DNA of 64,000 nt, taken from an uncultured Alphaproteobacteria bacterium (lineage in GTDB: Bacteria > Pseudomonadota > Alphaproteobacteria > Caulobacterales > Caulobacteraceae). This document shows positions 35,212 through 43,777 of the stretch, piece by piece. Position 1 is the first letter of the stretch. Each line of letters begins with the position of its first letter. The translations under genes and the position numbers were made by a program. The DNA lies in the NCBI GenBank assembly GCA_937920085.1, contig CALETE010000010.1, forward strand, positions 1-64,000. Direction: 5' to 3'. The notes below the pieces were generated by a model. It saw nothing but the letters and a program-made list of their open reading frames with translations, did no database searches and had not been told where the DNA came from.

Positions 35212-35231
35212 TCATCCACAGGCTATCCACC
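35212..35231. promoter_or_regulatory. Two DnaA-box-like nonamers upstream of gyrA
   Basis: TCATCCACA (35212-35220) and CTATCCACC (35223-35231) resemble the DnaA box TTATCCACA with one and two mismatches, in the same orientation 2 bp apart. They lie in the 179-bp gap between ssb and gyrA. The match is suggestive only; such near-matches also occur by chance. Confidence 0.3.
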
Positions 35232-35294
35232 GCTGATCGCCAATTATGGCACACACCGGGGCGTAACACTGAGACGTCTAGGTATGTCCGCGTT

Positions 35295-35786
35295 TTAGAA
35301 CGGTATTTCATCATCCAGATCGGCGGAGAAATCCTCCCGAGGCCCCGAGCCTTGCTGAGCCCGGCCGCCGCCAAATCCCCCGCCGCCACCGGCGTAATCG
35401 CCTGAGTCACGTGCGCCGCCAGCATCATCCCCACCCCGGCCGCCGAGCATGGTCAGTTCACCGCGGAATTTCTGCAAAACGATTTCGGTCGAGAACTTCT
35501 CAACGCCGGACTGATCGGTCCATTTCCGGGTCTGAATGGAGCCCTCTATGTAAACCGTAGAGCCCTTGCGCAGATAGTTTTCAGCCACCTTCACCAGGTT
35601 CTCATTGAAAATTACGACCCGATGCCACTCAGTCTTTTCCTTACGCTCCCCAGACGTACGGTCCCGCCAGGATTCAGAGGTGGCGATACGCAAATTGGCG
35701 ACTCGATCGCCCGATCCGAGGCTGCGGATTTCAGGGTCGGCACCAAGATTGCCCACCAAAATGACCTTATTGACGCTGCCCGCCAT
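35295..35786 (-). CDS. ssb: Single-stranded DNA-binding protein
   Basis: SSB coats single-stranded DNA during replication and repair and recruits partners through its acidic tail. The 163-aa product has an OB fold at 1-110 (MAGSVNKVILVGNLGADPEIR and the ESWRDRTSGERKEKTEWHRVV segment), a flexible Gly-rich linker (GGRGGDDAGGARDSGDYAGGGGGFGG), and the canonical acidic C terminus DDEIPF. It precedes gyrA on the same strand with a 179-bp gap, so gyrA probably has its own promoter. Confidence 0.97.
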   Translation of the reverse strand: MAGSVNKVILVGNLGADPEIRSLGSGDRVANLRIATSESWRDRTSGERKEKTEWHRVVIFNENLVKVAENYLRKGSTVYIEGSIQTRKWTDQSGVEKFSTEIVLQKFRGELTMLGGRGGDDAGGARDSGDYAGGGGGFGGGRAQQGSGPREDFSADLDDEIPF

Positions 35787-35902
35787 GTGACTTTCCTGTC
35801 GTTTCCGTAGTTTTCAATGAGATCAGGCTAGCCAAGAGCAGCCACCCAATCAACCCAAAATGTTCTATTTTCGTTCACGCACACCCCTGCGCTTGCGGCG
35901 CA

Positions 35903-36289
35903 CTATTGCGGCATAGCTCCGGGTAGGGCCAATCGACCATCGCCAGTCCGGACGAGGGCGAGATAGCGATGGGATTCAAGGGTCGGAGCTGTGAAAATTC
36001 CCTCAGGCTGCAGGAAGATGAAATTACCCTGATAGGCCCCCACCAGCATTTTCTGCGATCCGCCCATGGCCAGAAACTTCAGGCGCATGGCTTCTAAAGC
36101 CGCAGCGCAATGTTCGAGATCCTTCTGATTTGAAGGCATTTTATTGTATTTAAGCGAACCATTTTTCAGGGGTTGAACCTGATAACAGATGTTCGGATCA
36201 CCCGGCGGCCGTACTTTTGAGGCGCAGGCACTCACCGCGAGGAGGCTAGCCGCCACGGCAAGGCCTGCAATTGTCTTCAACGTGGTCAT
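35903..36289 (-). CDS. Small predicted lipoprotein of unknown function
   Basis: This 128-aa protein has a signal peptide and lipobox (LLAVSAC, lipidated Cys about 22). The mature part is short and globular with CYQVQPLKNGSLKYNKMPSNQKDLEHCAAALEAMR, three cysteines in total, and ends PGAMPQ. I do not recognise the family. It follows the next protein on the minus strand by 33 bp and may be co-transcribed with it, downstream of the flagellar filament genes. Confidence 0.75.
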   Translation of the reverse strand: MTTLKTIAGLAVAASLLAVSACASKVRPPGDPNICYQVQPLKNGSLKYNKMPSNQKDLEHCAAALEAMRLKFLAMGGSQKMLVGAYQGNFIFLQPEGIFTAPTLESHRYLALVRTGDGRLALPGAMPQ

Positions 36290-36322
36290 GGTGAAAGCCT
36301 AAAATGGGAAGACAACCAACGC

Positions 36323-37015
36323 CTAGGGCACTGGTAAAACGTTACAATTCGGAGACTGCTCAGTCAGCGGGGAAAAGGTTCGATTGTCGGTGGACGACTC
36401 CACCCGTCCGGCGACCAGACGTAGGGTTGTCGACGCCCAGCGTCCATAGGCCGCATCGCCCCCATGGACACAGCGGCCATTGAACAGGGTTTGCACACAC
36501 GCGTCTAACGAAACGTCGGCAGGTGTTTTTCGCCACTCCCCTCCCGAATATTTCCAGCAGTTTTCGAGGCTTGCCCTCGCAGGCTTCTTGTCGTCGCCTT
36601 CCACCAGGTTGGGCTTGGCTGCCTCTGTCGTCGCGGGGTCTATTGGTGGCAGAGGCGTTAAGTCGACCCCCGCGCCCTGGGCTGCAGCCAGGTTGCCGCC
36701 AGGGTCGACGCCCACATCCAAGGCTCCCGTCGCGACCCCATTTTTTTTGGCACACTCACTAAGGGTTGCCTCACCAACGAACCGACCGCCCACAAAACAC
36801 CGGAGATGGGACATAGGATCGAGACCATGTTCGGCTTCGGTTTTGGTTTCGACAATCAGCCCAGCCTGAGACGCTGGCGGCGCAATCGACGCATCGGAAG
36901 CATGGCTTTTCGACAGGCTCATCGCCACGGCAAGGCCTGTCAGCAAGGCAATAAAGCCGCCCAACAAGATCAGAATGTAGGGACGCGCCTTCAGCGCCTG
37001 CCAAATTGCTTCCAT
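36323..37015 (-). CDS. Single-pass membrane protein with cysteine-paired repeats, unknown function
   Basis: This 230-aa protein has a short cytoplasmic start (MEAIWQALKARPY), one membrane helix (about 14-33), a low-complexity linker, and two cysteine-containing modules: LRCFVGGRFVGEATLSECAKKNG (about 71-93) and NCWKYSGGEWRKTPADVSLDACVQTLFNGRCVHGGDAAYGRW. The spacing W/F-x-G-G-x-(F/W) ... SL/TL-x-x-C is repeated, so the two modules may be divergent copies stabilised by periplasmic disulphides. The family is unknown to me. It lies 43 bp from the large flagellar-associated protein on the same strand. Confidence 0.7.
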   Translation of the reverse strand: MEAIWQALKARPYILILLGGFIALLTGLAVAMSLSKSHASDASIAPPASQAGLIVETKTEAEHGLDPMSHLRCFVGGRFVGEATLSECAKKNGVATGALDVGVDPGGNLAAAQGAGVDLTPLPPIDPATTEAAKPNLVEGDDKKPARASLENCWKYSGGEWRKTPADVSLDACVQTLFNGRCVHGGDAAYGRWASTTLRLVAGRVESSTDNRTFSPLTEQSPNCNVLPVP

Positions 37016-37058
37016 GCGCTTGGCTAGACCGGTCCTTGCGCAGTTTCAAGGTCGGGAT

Positions 37059-39902
37059 TTAGCCGCCAAGGCGCGCCAGGGCCTGTTGATAGTTTGCGAG
37101 CTGGGCCTGCATGTAGGCTGGTGGAGCCTTGGTCGTCGCCGTTTTGGCCTCCGTCACGGCCTTGGGCGTGGCCGCGGCTTGAAGGTCCTTATAGGCTTGA
37201 CGAATAACCCCAAGGGCGGCCGCCAGCTCTGCCGCTGTGTGAGCGATGGCCTGTTTTGAATCCAAGTTGATGTGCTGGTCGAGCTTTAACCCGTAGATTT
37301 GGCCTTTGCCGTCAGCGGGCAAGATCTTACCTGCCTTAGAAATAACCGTTGACCGTACCACCCCGTCAGGGATCCCCAACCCGACAAGGGCGTCCTTGCC
37401 ATCAGGACCAGAGAATAGCTCGAGGGTAGAAAAATTATTGGCGGGCTTGATGGAGAGCGCCTTACCCGAGTCCGTGATTGAGGTGGTCACAGTGGCTTGG
37501 CCAGACATGGCATGATTGACCTTGGCCGCCAGGGTATCGAGGGTCTCGCCATCGGCAATGGTGATGGTCGTCTTTACACCGAAGGCACCTGCCTTGACCT
37601 GAAAAGAGTCGCCGGGGCGAAGCGAACTGGCCGCCGTCAATTGTTTAGAGGCAACGCCACCTAGGACGCCCTTAGGCAGCCCAAGCTTGTCCAGCACGCT
37701 GGTGCCAGTGGCATCCACGGCGATAGACGTTGGGGTCACATATCCAGCCAGACCGGAATACCGACGTGACCAACCAAGCGCCCCAGTGCTGGGGTCGACC
37801 TGGGCGATGAAGGCGTCCTTGGTTCCCAAAGCTGCCTGACCAGGAAGGTCAGTCCCCGCCTGGCCCGTCAAAAATACCTTGCCGCCAGAAACGGCCATTC
37901 CGGTGACCTGATCATCGCCGGTCCCGCCATAAAAACTGAGCTTATCCGTACCGGCTGCAGTAACCGTCGTATTTAGTTGCGCGACAAAGCCATCACGACT
38001 GCCGCTAAGTGCATTATTCGCCGTTCCTGCGGCCAGGGCCCCATTGCTTGTCGTACCCGCAACCACCAGCGAGCCGCCGCTGATCGCCAACCCCACGATT
38101 GAGCCACCTCCAAGATCGCCCAAATCTCGGCGGGCCGTTTGGGTGGGTGTGCTTGTGGAAACATCAAAGCGATAAAGGACCCCGTGCCCAGCCTCATTAT
38201 TGGCCAGAATGACGGAGGATCCGTCTACCACCAGCCCAGAGGGCTTATCTGTCCCGGTGGTCCCGACGGTTTGGGTGAAAACCGTTTGCGGTTTGCCTTC
38301 TGAATCGGCCTTGAAACCTTCGAGATAGGTGTCCCAGCCCCCGATCGCCGTTTGGGTTGGGAGGGCAGATTGCGTGCGCCCGGCCACGTAGACCGTGCCA
38401 TCAGCCCCAAAAGCCAGGTTGGTGGCCTCGTCGTCCGCCCGAGAGCCCCGGCTGGTGGTCCAAAGCTCTTCTCCGGCAGCATTATAGGTCGTGACAAAGC
38501 TGTCAGAGGTCGTGGTGTTGGGGGAGTTTGCCGTCCCGTTTACTGCGCCGCCAATGGTGCCACTCACCTTGCCAGCGATTGCGATCGTTCCATCGGCTGC
38601 CACGGCCATGGTCAGTCCTGACGCGGTATTTGTGGCACCAAGGGTGCGGGTAAAAATCAGTTTACCGGCGGAGTCATACTTCTGAAGGACCGCATCCTGC
38701 GTCCCTTTTAGGGCCTGTCCGTCTACCGTCCCGGTGGCGTCAGATAGCGTATAGACTGACCCGTCAGGACCGACTTGGGTCGCGTGGACAATGCCAGCCG
38801 CAGCACTGACGTCCTTGGCCCAAACACGGCCATCAAAGAAATTTTTCTCGCCTTCCTTTTGCGTCGGCGCACTAAAGATCGTGGTGTCAGTTTGAACCTT
38901 GATCAGCTGTTGTGTGACCTTGCCATCCATTGTCAGCGGCTTCTTGTCGGGGTCTGGATCCCCGCTTGCCTGCGCGATGTAGACCGCAGGCTCTGTGGCC
39001 ACAGGGGTCAAGGTGACTGTATCGCCAGAGTCTAGGTTGAACTTCATGGCGTAAGAGTCTGGATTTGTTCCAACCTTTACCGATTTCCCGCCAACCGTGA
39101 CCGTCTTATCACCGCCCGCAGTACGATCGACAGCGACGCGGGTAGCAACCCCTGCCGTCGCCAGCTTGTCATTCAGATAGGCCATGACATTGACAAGACT
39201 GCGAGGGGTCGTGCCCATTTCGGAGAGGTCAACAGCGATATCGTGGGTCGTCCCACTTCGTCTGACCGACATTGTGAAGCGGACATCACCTTGAAAGGCG
39301 TCAACCACATTAGAAGAACTGCCAGTCACTAATGGAGGGGTTGAATAGGTTGCAGTCGTTTTACCGACCGACACGGTAGACCTCGCCGTGGAGGCGACTT
39401 CGCCCTCTGTCAGGCGCAGTGACTCAAACTTCAAGCCCGCCGCATAGCTATTGATCTCAGCTAGGCCCTTCTTGAAGGTCGCCTTGATCTGGGTCTGCTG
39501 CGCCGTGGACAGATCCTTCCCGTTGATCTGATCTGCCACCCCTGACAGGGTATTTAAGCCGCTATAGAGCGCAAATAGCTTCTTGTAGTCTGCGCTTGCC
39601 CCCGGAAGATCAAGCTTCGCAGCGTCCTCATTTATTAGCTTGCCGCCATTGAGGGCTGCCTTGGCCACAGTGGTTAGGGCTGCCGGATTGTTTGCCGGAT
39701 TAGCTGACGCCGTGTAGGCCCAGGGCGCGGTCGGCGCGTATTTCTTATTGGCGTTAGAGGCCGACGCGCTGCCGCCAGATCTCGATGTGGCAAGGCTCGC
39801 CAGAGCCGACACATCCAGACTAACCGGATCTACCACCCCGTCCGTCGTCGTCGGGGTTGAGAACAAACTCCCAACCTGACTTGCTGAAATGTTGAGCGCC
39901 AT
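37059..39902 (-). CDS. Large filament-associated beta-propeller protein, possibly FlaEY-like
   Basis: This 947-aa protein has no signal peptide. Residues 1-175 are mostly helical (MALNISASQVGSLFSTP...). Residues 180-320 contain a flagellin-IN-like piece (DIAVDLSEMG ... VMAYLNDKLATAGVATRV). Residues about 360-735 form SBBP-type propeller repeats, each with a 'DGTVYVAG'-like turn and a 'KYDSAGKL'-like strand. A second flagellin-IN/hook-IN-like motif is at 759-825 (TITIADGETLDTLAAKVNHA), and a helical tail ends the protein. It lies directly downstream of a flagellin gene. In Caulobacter a large protein called FlaEY occupies a similar place and affects filament assembly; identity with it is a guess from size and position. 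A filament-cap or export-regulating role is inference. Confidence 0.75.
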   Translation of the reverse strand: MALNISASQVGSLFSTPTTTDGVVDPVSLDVSALASLATSRSGGSASASNANKKYAPTAPWAYTASANPANNPAALTTVAKAALNGGKLINEDAAKLDLPGASADYKKLFALYSGLNTLSGVADQINGKDLSTAQQTQIKATFKKGLAEINSYAAGLKFESLRLTEGEVASTARSTVSVGKTTATYSTPPLVTGSSSNVVDAFQGDVRFTMSVRRSGTTHDIAVDLSEMGTTPRSLVNVMAYLNDKLATAGVATRVAVDRTAGGDKTVTVGGKSVKVGTNPDSYAMKFNLDSGDTVTLTPVATEPAVYIAQASGDPDPDKKPLTMDGKVTQQLIKVQTDTTIFSAPTQKEGEKNFFDGRVWAKDVSAAAGIVHATQVGPDGSVYTLSDATGTVDGQALKGTQDAVLQKYDSAGKLIFTRTLGATNTASGLTMAVAADGTIAIAGKVSGTIGGAVNGTANSPNTTTSDSFVTTYNAAGEELWTTSRGSRADDEATNLAFGADGTVYVAGRTQSALPTQTAIGGWDTYLEGFKADSEGKPQTVFTQTVGTTGTDKPSGLVVDGSSVILANNEAGHGVLYRFDVSTSTPTQTARRDLGDLGGGSIVGLAISGGSLVVAGTTSNGALAAGTANNALSGSRDGFVAQLNTTVTAAGTDKLSFYGGTGDDQVTGMAVSGGKVFLTGQAGTDLPGQAALGTKDAFIAQVDPSTGALGWSRRYSGLAGYVTPTSIAVDATGTSVLDKLGLPKGVLGGVASKQLTAASSLRPGDSFQVKAGAFGVKTTITIADGETLDTLAAKVNHAMSGQATVTTSITDSGKALSIKPANNFSTLELFSGPDGKDALVGLGIPDGVVRSTVISKAGKILPADGKGQIYGLKLDQHINLDSKQAIAHTAAELAAALGVIRQAYKDLQAAATPKAVTEAKTATTKAPPAYMQAQLANYQQALARLGG

Positions 39903-39987
39903 TTCCTATCACCGCGGACGCAGGCCCGAACCTATAGTCTACCGACGGAGCCTTTACGCATTGTGAACCGACGGTGCCGTCAACGCC

Positions 39988-40815
39988 TTACTTAAACAGC
40001 GACAAGATAAAGGAAGGTGCCTGGTTCGCGATCGAAAGGGTCTGAGTCCCCAGCTGCTGCTGCACTTGCAGAGCCTGCAAACGCGCGCTCTCTTTGGACA
40101 GGTCAGCGTCTACAAGATTTCCAATCCCCGCCGTGATGGCATCATCGAGACGCGATACAAAGGCGTTATGGGCTGTGACCTGACTGGATTGCGACCCCAA
40201 GGTGCCCAAGGCCTGACTCACATTGGTGATAGAGGTCGTCAGGGCCGCCAAGGAGGTCGTGGCCTGGGTCACGGTCGAGACGGAATTCGTTGCCGCCAAG
40301 GTGATGATGGCACCGCCCAAACTCAAATTTTGTCCTGTCAGCGTCAGGAAGGAATTGGCGTCTGAGTTGGCCATAAAGCGCAGGGACGCAGAACTGCCGT
40401 CCAGCAAGTTCGCCCCATCAAATGTGGAATCCTGCACAACCCGCGCCACCTGATTCAGCAGCGTCTTGAAATCAACATTCAGGGATGACCGCGCCGAAGC
40501 ATCCAGAGTGGTATCTGTGGCCGCCAGGGCCTTGTCTTTGAGTTCAAGCAGCAAGTTGGAAACGGCAGTTCCCGCAGACACTGAAACGTCGGCGATAGAC
40601 TGGGCCCGATCCAGGCTCATCCGCACCGCAGATAAGGCCTTCAGGTCCGACCTCTGCCCCTGCGCCACAGCCCAAGTCGCACCATTATCCTTAGCCTGTG
40701 CAACCGAAAGCCCCGAACTGACTCTGTTCTCAACAGTGGCTAGATTGTCTTTGGTTGTATTCAGGTTTTGCAACGCCATGAGGGCGGGATTATTGCTGCG
40801 AACGCTGATGGTCAT
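39988..40815 (-). CDS. Flagellin, divergent paralogue
   Basis: This 275-aa short flagellin has conserved D0/D1 helices at both ends and only a small variable centre. The N terminus is MTISVRSNNPALMALQNLNTTKDNLATVENRVSSGLSVAQAKDNG; the C terminus has LSKESARLQALQVQQQLGTQTLSIANQAPSFILSLFK. The start at 40815 follows a GGAG ribosome site; a longer frame to 40872 lacks flagellin sequence. It is less similar to the two upstream flagellins than they are to each other (VSVSAG, TATNSVSTV region), so it may be a minor or hook-proximal subunit. No well-spaced sigma-54 site was found upstream. Confidence 0.94.
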   Translation of the reverse strand: MTISVRSNNPALMALQNLNTTKDNLATVENRVSSGLSVAQAKDNGATWAVAQGQRSDLKALSAVRMSLDRAQSIADVSVSAGTAVSNLLLELKDKALAATDTTLDASARSSLNVDFKTLLNQVARVVQDSTFDGANLLDGSSASLRFMANSDANSFLTLTGQNLSLGGAIITLAATNSVSTVTQATTSLAALTTSITNVSQALGTLGSQSSQVTAHNAFVSRLDDAITAGIGNLVDADLSKESARLQALQVQQQLGTQTLSIANQAPSFILSLFK

Positions 40816-40997
40816 TCTGAACTCCATGGCGCAAAGGCCCAGAGCTAACCTGCTACTGCGAGTCGTGCCCAAGGCCAGATTTCATCGCAGGATTAAGAAA
40901 TTATGGTGTTCAGAAGGTTAACGCACAAACGCAAGCGTCCGCCAACCGTTGGACGGTGACGGGAAAAACGACGTCGCAGGCCCCTTAAAAGGTCGCC

Positions 40998-41366
40998 TTA
41001 TACCTTTGCGTTTACGACCTTTCCGGCCGTGTAGTCGGACGCATCGCGCATTTTGACCACATCCTCCCTGGGATATTGCGCCAGGGTCTCACCGGTCACA
41101 CGGTTGATCGTCTTATAAATGTAGGACCCCTTGTCTGGCTCAATTACCAGGCGCAGGTCTGCCTCATTGATTTGCCCGGTGGCGATCTGCGACGCCAAGG
41201 AGCCTGGTGCGATACCGATGGCCTTGATGTCTTCCTTGCCGCTTGTGGCAGATGCCGCATCCAAGGAAGCGCCGGAATTTGGCGAAGCCTCGGGTTTTGC
41301 GACGCTTGCCGCCGTAAGGTTTGCAGTGTCAACAATCGGGGAGATTGCTGCCAGTCTGTTTTCCAT
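40998..41366 (-). CDS. flaG: FlaG-family flagellar protein
   Basis: This 122-aa protein has a disordered N-terminal half rich in Ala and Ser and a C-terminal FlaG domain (about 70-115: LRLVIEPDKGSYIYKTINR, TGETLAQYPREDVVKM). The pattern 'D..(T)..VI..IP.E.(V/I)' marks the family. FlaG proteins affect filament length in several bacteria. It lies between two flagellin genes on the same strand; a strong terminator at 41423-41446 separates it from the upstream flagellin. Confidence 0.85.
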   Translation of the reverse strand: MENRLAAISPIVDTANLTAASVAKPEASPNSGASLDAASATSGKEDIKAIGIAPGSLASQIATGQINEADLRLVIEPDKGSYIYKTINRVTGETLAQYPREDVVKMRDASDYTAGKVVNAKV

Positions 41367-41422
41367 TTGTCCGTGCGCCGGGTGGTTTTAACCCACATCG
41401 GCGTCCCTAGTTTACCAAAGTT

Positions 41423-41446
41423 GGCGGGAAGGTCGCCCTCCCCGCC
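41423..41446 (-). terminator. Intrinsic terminator after second flagellin
   Basis: Read on the minus strand, GGCGGGGAGG and CCTTCCCGCC form a 10-bp stem with one G-T pair and a GCGA tetraloop, 44 bp beyond the flagellin stop. The downstream T-run is short (AACTTTGG). Confidence 0.75.
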
Positions 41447-41489
41447 GCCATTGATCGGGCGCACCGCTATTGCGATGCGCTCAACGTTC

Positions 41490-42320
41490 CTATCGGAACA
41501 GGCTGAGAAGGCTCTGTGTCGAGCTGTTGGCGATTGACAGCGCCTGGTAGCCCAACTGTTGTTTTGTCTGCAGAGATTGCAGTTTCGAACTTTCCTTCGA
41601 CAGGTCAGCATCAGTGATGTTGGAAATACCCGCATCGACCGCGTCCTGCATCTTGGAGATGAAGTCTCGGTGCTGAGCAATCATGCGAGAGCTGGTGCCG
41701 AGGTTCGCCAACGAGATAGAAATTGCCGCGATGGACGCATTCACTTTGGTGAGGGCAGTAGAGGCGGTGGTAACGCTGGTGAACGCCAAAGTTGCCGTGA
41801 CGCCGACGTTGTTCGCGCCACCAAGCTGCATGGACTGTGTTTTCACAGTCAGTTTGCTGGTGCCGGTGTCGCTGGCGAGAGCGGAAATGTTACCGCTGTT
41901 GCCGTTGAGCAAGTTCACACCATTGAAGGTGGCGTTGTTAACGGCCTTGTTGATCTGATCGCGCAGGGCCGTGAAGTCCGTATTCAAAATGGAGCGCGAC
42001 GTCGTATCAACTGAAGAGTCGACAGCGGCCAGGGCCTTTTCCTTCATTTGAAGAAGCAGGTCAGAGACCACGCCGGCAGCCGCGGAAGCGACGTCCGTCG
42101 TCGATTGAACCCGGTTAAGGGATTCCATAACTGTATTGTAAGCCCGAGACGTGCCGCGCTGGTTTTGAGCGATGGCGAAGGTCGCGCCATTGTCTGAAGC
42201 GTTGGCGACTTTTTGACCGGTGCTGATGCGGCGCTGAGTGACGGCCAGATCAGATTGGGTCTGATTGAGGTTCTGGAGCGCTGATTGGGCGGCCAGATTG
42301 ACGTTAATACCCATAGGCAT
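41490..42320 (-). CDS. Flagellin
   Basis: This 276-aa major-type short flagellin has an N-terminal segment (MPMGINVNLAAQSALQNLNQTQSDLAVTQRRISTGQKVANASDNG) and C-terminal segment (LSKESSKLQSLQTKQQLGYQALSIANSSTQSLLSLFR) that are the conserved D0/D1 coiled coils recognised by the export apparatus and TLR5-type receptors in general. The centre is short and rich in Asn and Thr, the usual target for O-glycosylation. It is closely related to the flagellin at 42613-43434. ATG codons at 42320 and 42314 are both possible; a sigma-54-type promoter lies 78 bp upstream. Confidence 0.96.
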   Translation of the reverse strand: MPMGINVNLAAQSALQNLNQTQSDLAVTQRRISTGQKVANASDNGATFAIAQNQRGTSRAYNTVMESLNRVQSTTDVASAAAGVVSDLLLQMKEKALAAVDSSVDTTSRSILNTDFTALRDQINKAVNNATFNGVNLLNGNSGNISALASDTGTSKLTVKTQSMQLGGANNVGVTATLAFTSVTTASTALTKVNASIAAISISLANLGTSSRMIAQHRDFISKMQDAVDAGISNITDADLSKESSKLQSLQTKQQLGYQALSIANSSTQSLLSLFR

Positions 42321-42397
42321 TGTGTAAAACCCTTATTTTTAAGGTCGATCACCATCGTTTTGATGGCTTGGAGCGTTTTGCTCCAGGAACCTTAGCT

Positions 42398-42412
42398 GCA
42401 AGGGATAGGCCA
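42398..42412 (-). promoter_or_regulatory. Sigma-54-type promoter of the second flagellin
   Basis: The minus strand reads TGGCCTATCCCTTGC, with GG and GC separated by exactly 10 nt as in the -24/-12 consensus. The -12 element is about 78 nt from the ATG at 42320. The same spacing and core occur in front of the first flagellin (43510-43524). Confidence 0.8.
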
Positions 42413-42573
42413 ATTAGCCACGGGGTATTGTCTCGCTATAAGTTATTGAAATAGTGAGATTAAACCCTTGTTAGGGACGTATGTTCTCGGCATATTTTGC
42501 CGGGTAACGCAGAGCTAGGGAAGAAATTGCCGACCTCACGCGGCAAACGGTGCCTAGCTATTCAAAGAGCTCA

Positions 42574-42601
42574 CCAGGCGGACCCTTACGGATCCGCCTG
42601 G
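42574..42601 (-). terminator. Intrinsic terminator after first flagellin
   Basis: CCAGGCGGA and TCCGCCTGG form a perfect 9-bp stem with a 10-nt loop, starting 12 bp beyond the stop of the flagellin at 42613. On the minus strand it is followed by a moderately T-rich stretch (GAGCTCTTTG). Confidence 0.8.
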
Positions 42602-42612
42602 CGATGCGACCA

Positions 42613-43434
42613 TCACTTAAACAAGCTCAGGAGCGACTGCGGAGATTGATTGGCGATTGAAAGCGCCTGAATTCCCAATTGCTGCTTGGTCTGCAGCGCC
42701 TGGAGCTTCGCACTTTCCTTTGCCAGATCGGCGTCGACGATATTGCCGATACCTGCATCCACCGCATCTTGCAGTTTGGAGATGAAGTCCTTGTGTTGCC
42801 CAAGAACCCTCGAACCCGTTCCAAGTTTCGCAAGCGATATCGAAACATTGTTGATTGACGCGTTCACCCTGCCCAGTTCAGCCGAAGCCGTGGTCGTGGT
42901 GTTGAACGATGCTGTCGCCGTAACCGTGACGATATTGCCGTTCAGAGACATAGTCTGACCAGAAACCGTCAACTTCGAGACACCGGTTTCATCAGCCAGC
43001 GCCGCGACAGTCGTCCCAGACAGTATGTTCACGCCATTGAACGATGCGTTATTCACCGCCTTGGTGATCTGATCTCGCAGGGCCTTATAGTCGGTATTTA
43101 GGATGGACCGAGACGTGGTGTCCACCGAAGCATCAACCGCCGCGAGTGCCTTTTCCTTCATCTGCATAAGCAGATCTTGGATGACATTGCCGGCGGCCAT
43201 TGCCACATCGACTGTAGACTGATTGCGAGCCAGGGACTCCTGAACGATTCCCAACGCTTTCGAGGCCCCGCGCTGATTTTGGGCAATGGCGAAAATCGCA
43301 CCATTGTCCTTAGCGCTAGCGACCTTCATTCCAGTACTAATTCTTGTCTGCGTTACTCCCAGGTCTTGCTTGGTCGCATTAAGGTTTTGGAGCGCAATCA
43401 TTGCGCCCACGTTGGTGTTAATCGACGAGTTCAT
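42613..43434 (-). CDS. Flagellin (FljK-like)
   Basis: This 273-aa flagellin has the same length as the major Caulobacter flagellin FljK. It starts MNSSINTNVGAMIALQNLNATKQDLGVTQTRISTGMKVASAKDNG and ends LQTKQQLGIQALSIANQSPQSLLSLFK, both conserved export and polymerisation helices. The centre contains NIVTVTATASFNTTTTASA, a Ser/Thr-rich stretch probably exposed on the filament and suited to glycosylation. A sigma-54-type promoter precedes it with a leader of about 64 nt; in Caulobacter FlbT binds the leader of such an mRNA. It follows flbT-flaF on the same strand. Confidence 0.97.
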   Translation of the reverse strand: MNSSINTNVGAMIALQNLNATKQDLGVTQTRISTGMKVASAKDNGAIFAIAQNQRGASKALGIVQESLARNQSTVDVAMAAGNVIQDLLMQMKEKALAAVDASVDTTSRSILNTDYKALRDQITKAVNNASFNGVNILSGTTVAALADETGVSKLTVSGQTMSLNGNIVTVTATASFNTTTTASAELGRVNASINNVSISLAKLGTGSRVLGQHKDFISKLQDAVDAGIGNIVDADLAKESAKLQALQTKQQLGIQALSIANQSPQSLLSLFK

Positions 43435-43509
43435 CGTAGACGTCCTTCCATTCTGGTCGGGGGTTTACCGGCTACTGCCAGTGAGCGATTCTTCGCTACA
43501 GAAACCATC

Positions 43510-43524
43510 GCAAGGGACGGGCCA
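43510..43524 (-). promoter_or_regulatory. Sigma-54-type promoter of the first flagellin
   Basis: The minus strand reads TGGCCCGTCCCTTGC, a GG-N10-GC -24/-12 element close to the consensus TGGCACG-N4-TTGC. It lies 76 nt upstream of the flagellin ATG at 43434, so the transcript would carry a leader long enough for FlbT control. Confidence 0.85.
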
Positions 43525-43777
43525 TCGCCACGATAGGATGGAAGTTTTTAACTAACTGATTTAATTGAGATTATTATTTTATGCCGAGCATCGCCACGGA
43601 ACAGCGGTGCTGAAATTGCCGCCTCGCGGCATGACTTGCCGGATCAATCCTGCACGAAGGCCAAAAGGACTGTCACGGCCTACCCCAACACCTGTCCAAG
43701 GGGGCACGTGTCAAAGCCTAAAGGCCACGGCCCATCGAGGCATAGAACGAGGTGTAAAAACGAGAGAGGCGGCCCGC
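43525..43777. other. Intergenic region between flaF and the first flagellin
   Basis: Apart from the sigma-54 site just downstream, no gene was recognised. An AT-rich block at 43546-43580 lies upstream of the promoter, where a FlbD-type enhancer (ftr-like) element could sit; no specific enhancer motif could be confirmed. A short GGCGGGCCGCC inverted repeat followed by CGTTTTT on the minus strand (43756-43777) might terminate flaF. Confidence 0.4.

Noticed and set aside
40931..40945. Sigma-54-like site before the third flagellin
   Set aside because: The GG to GC spacing is 9 nt instead of 10, which usually destroys sigma-54 promoter activity.
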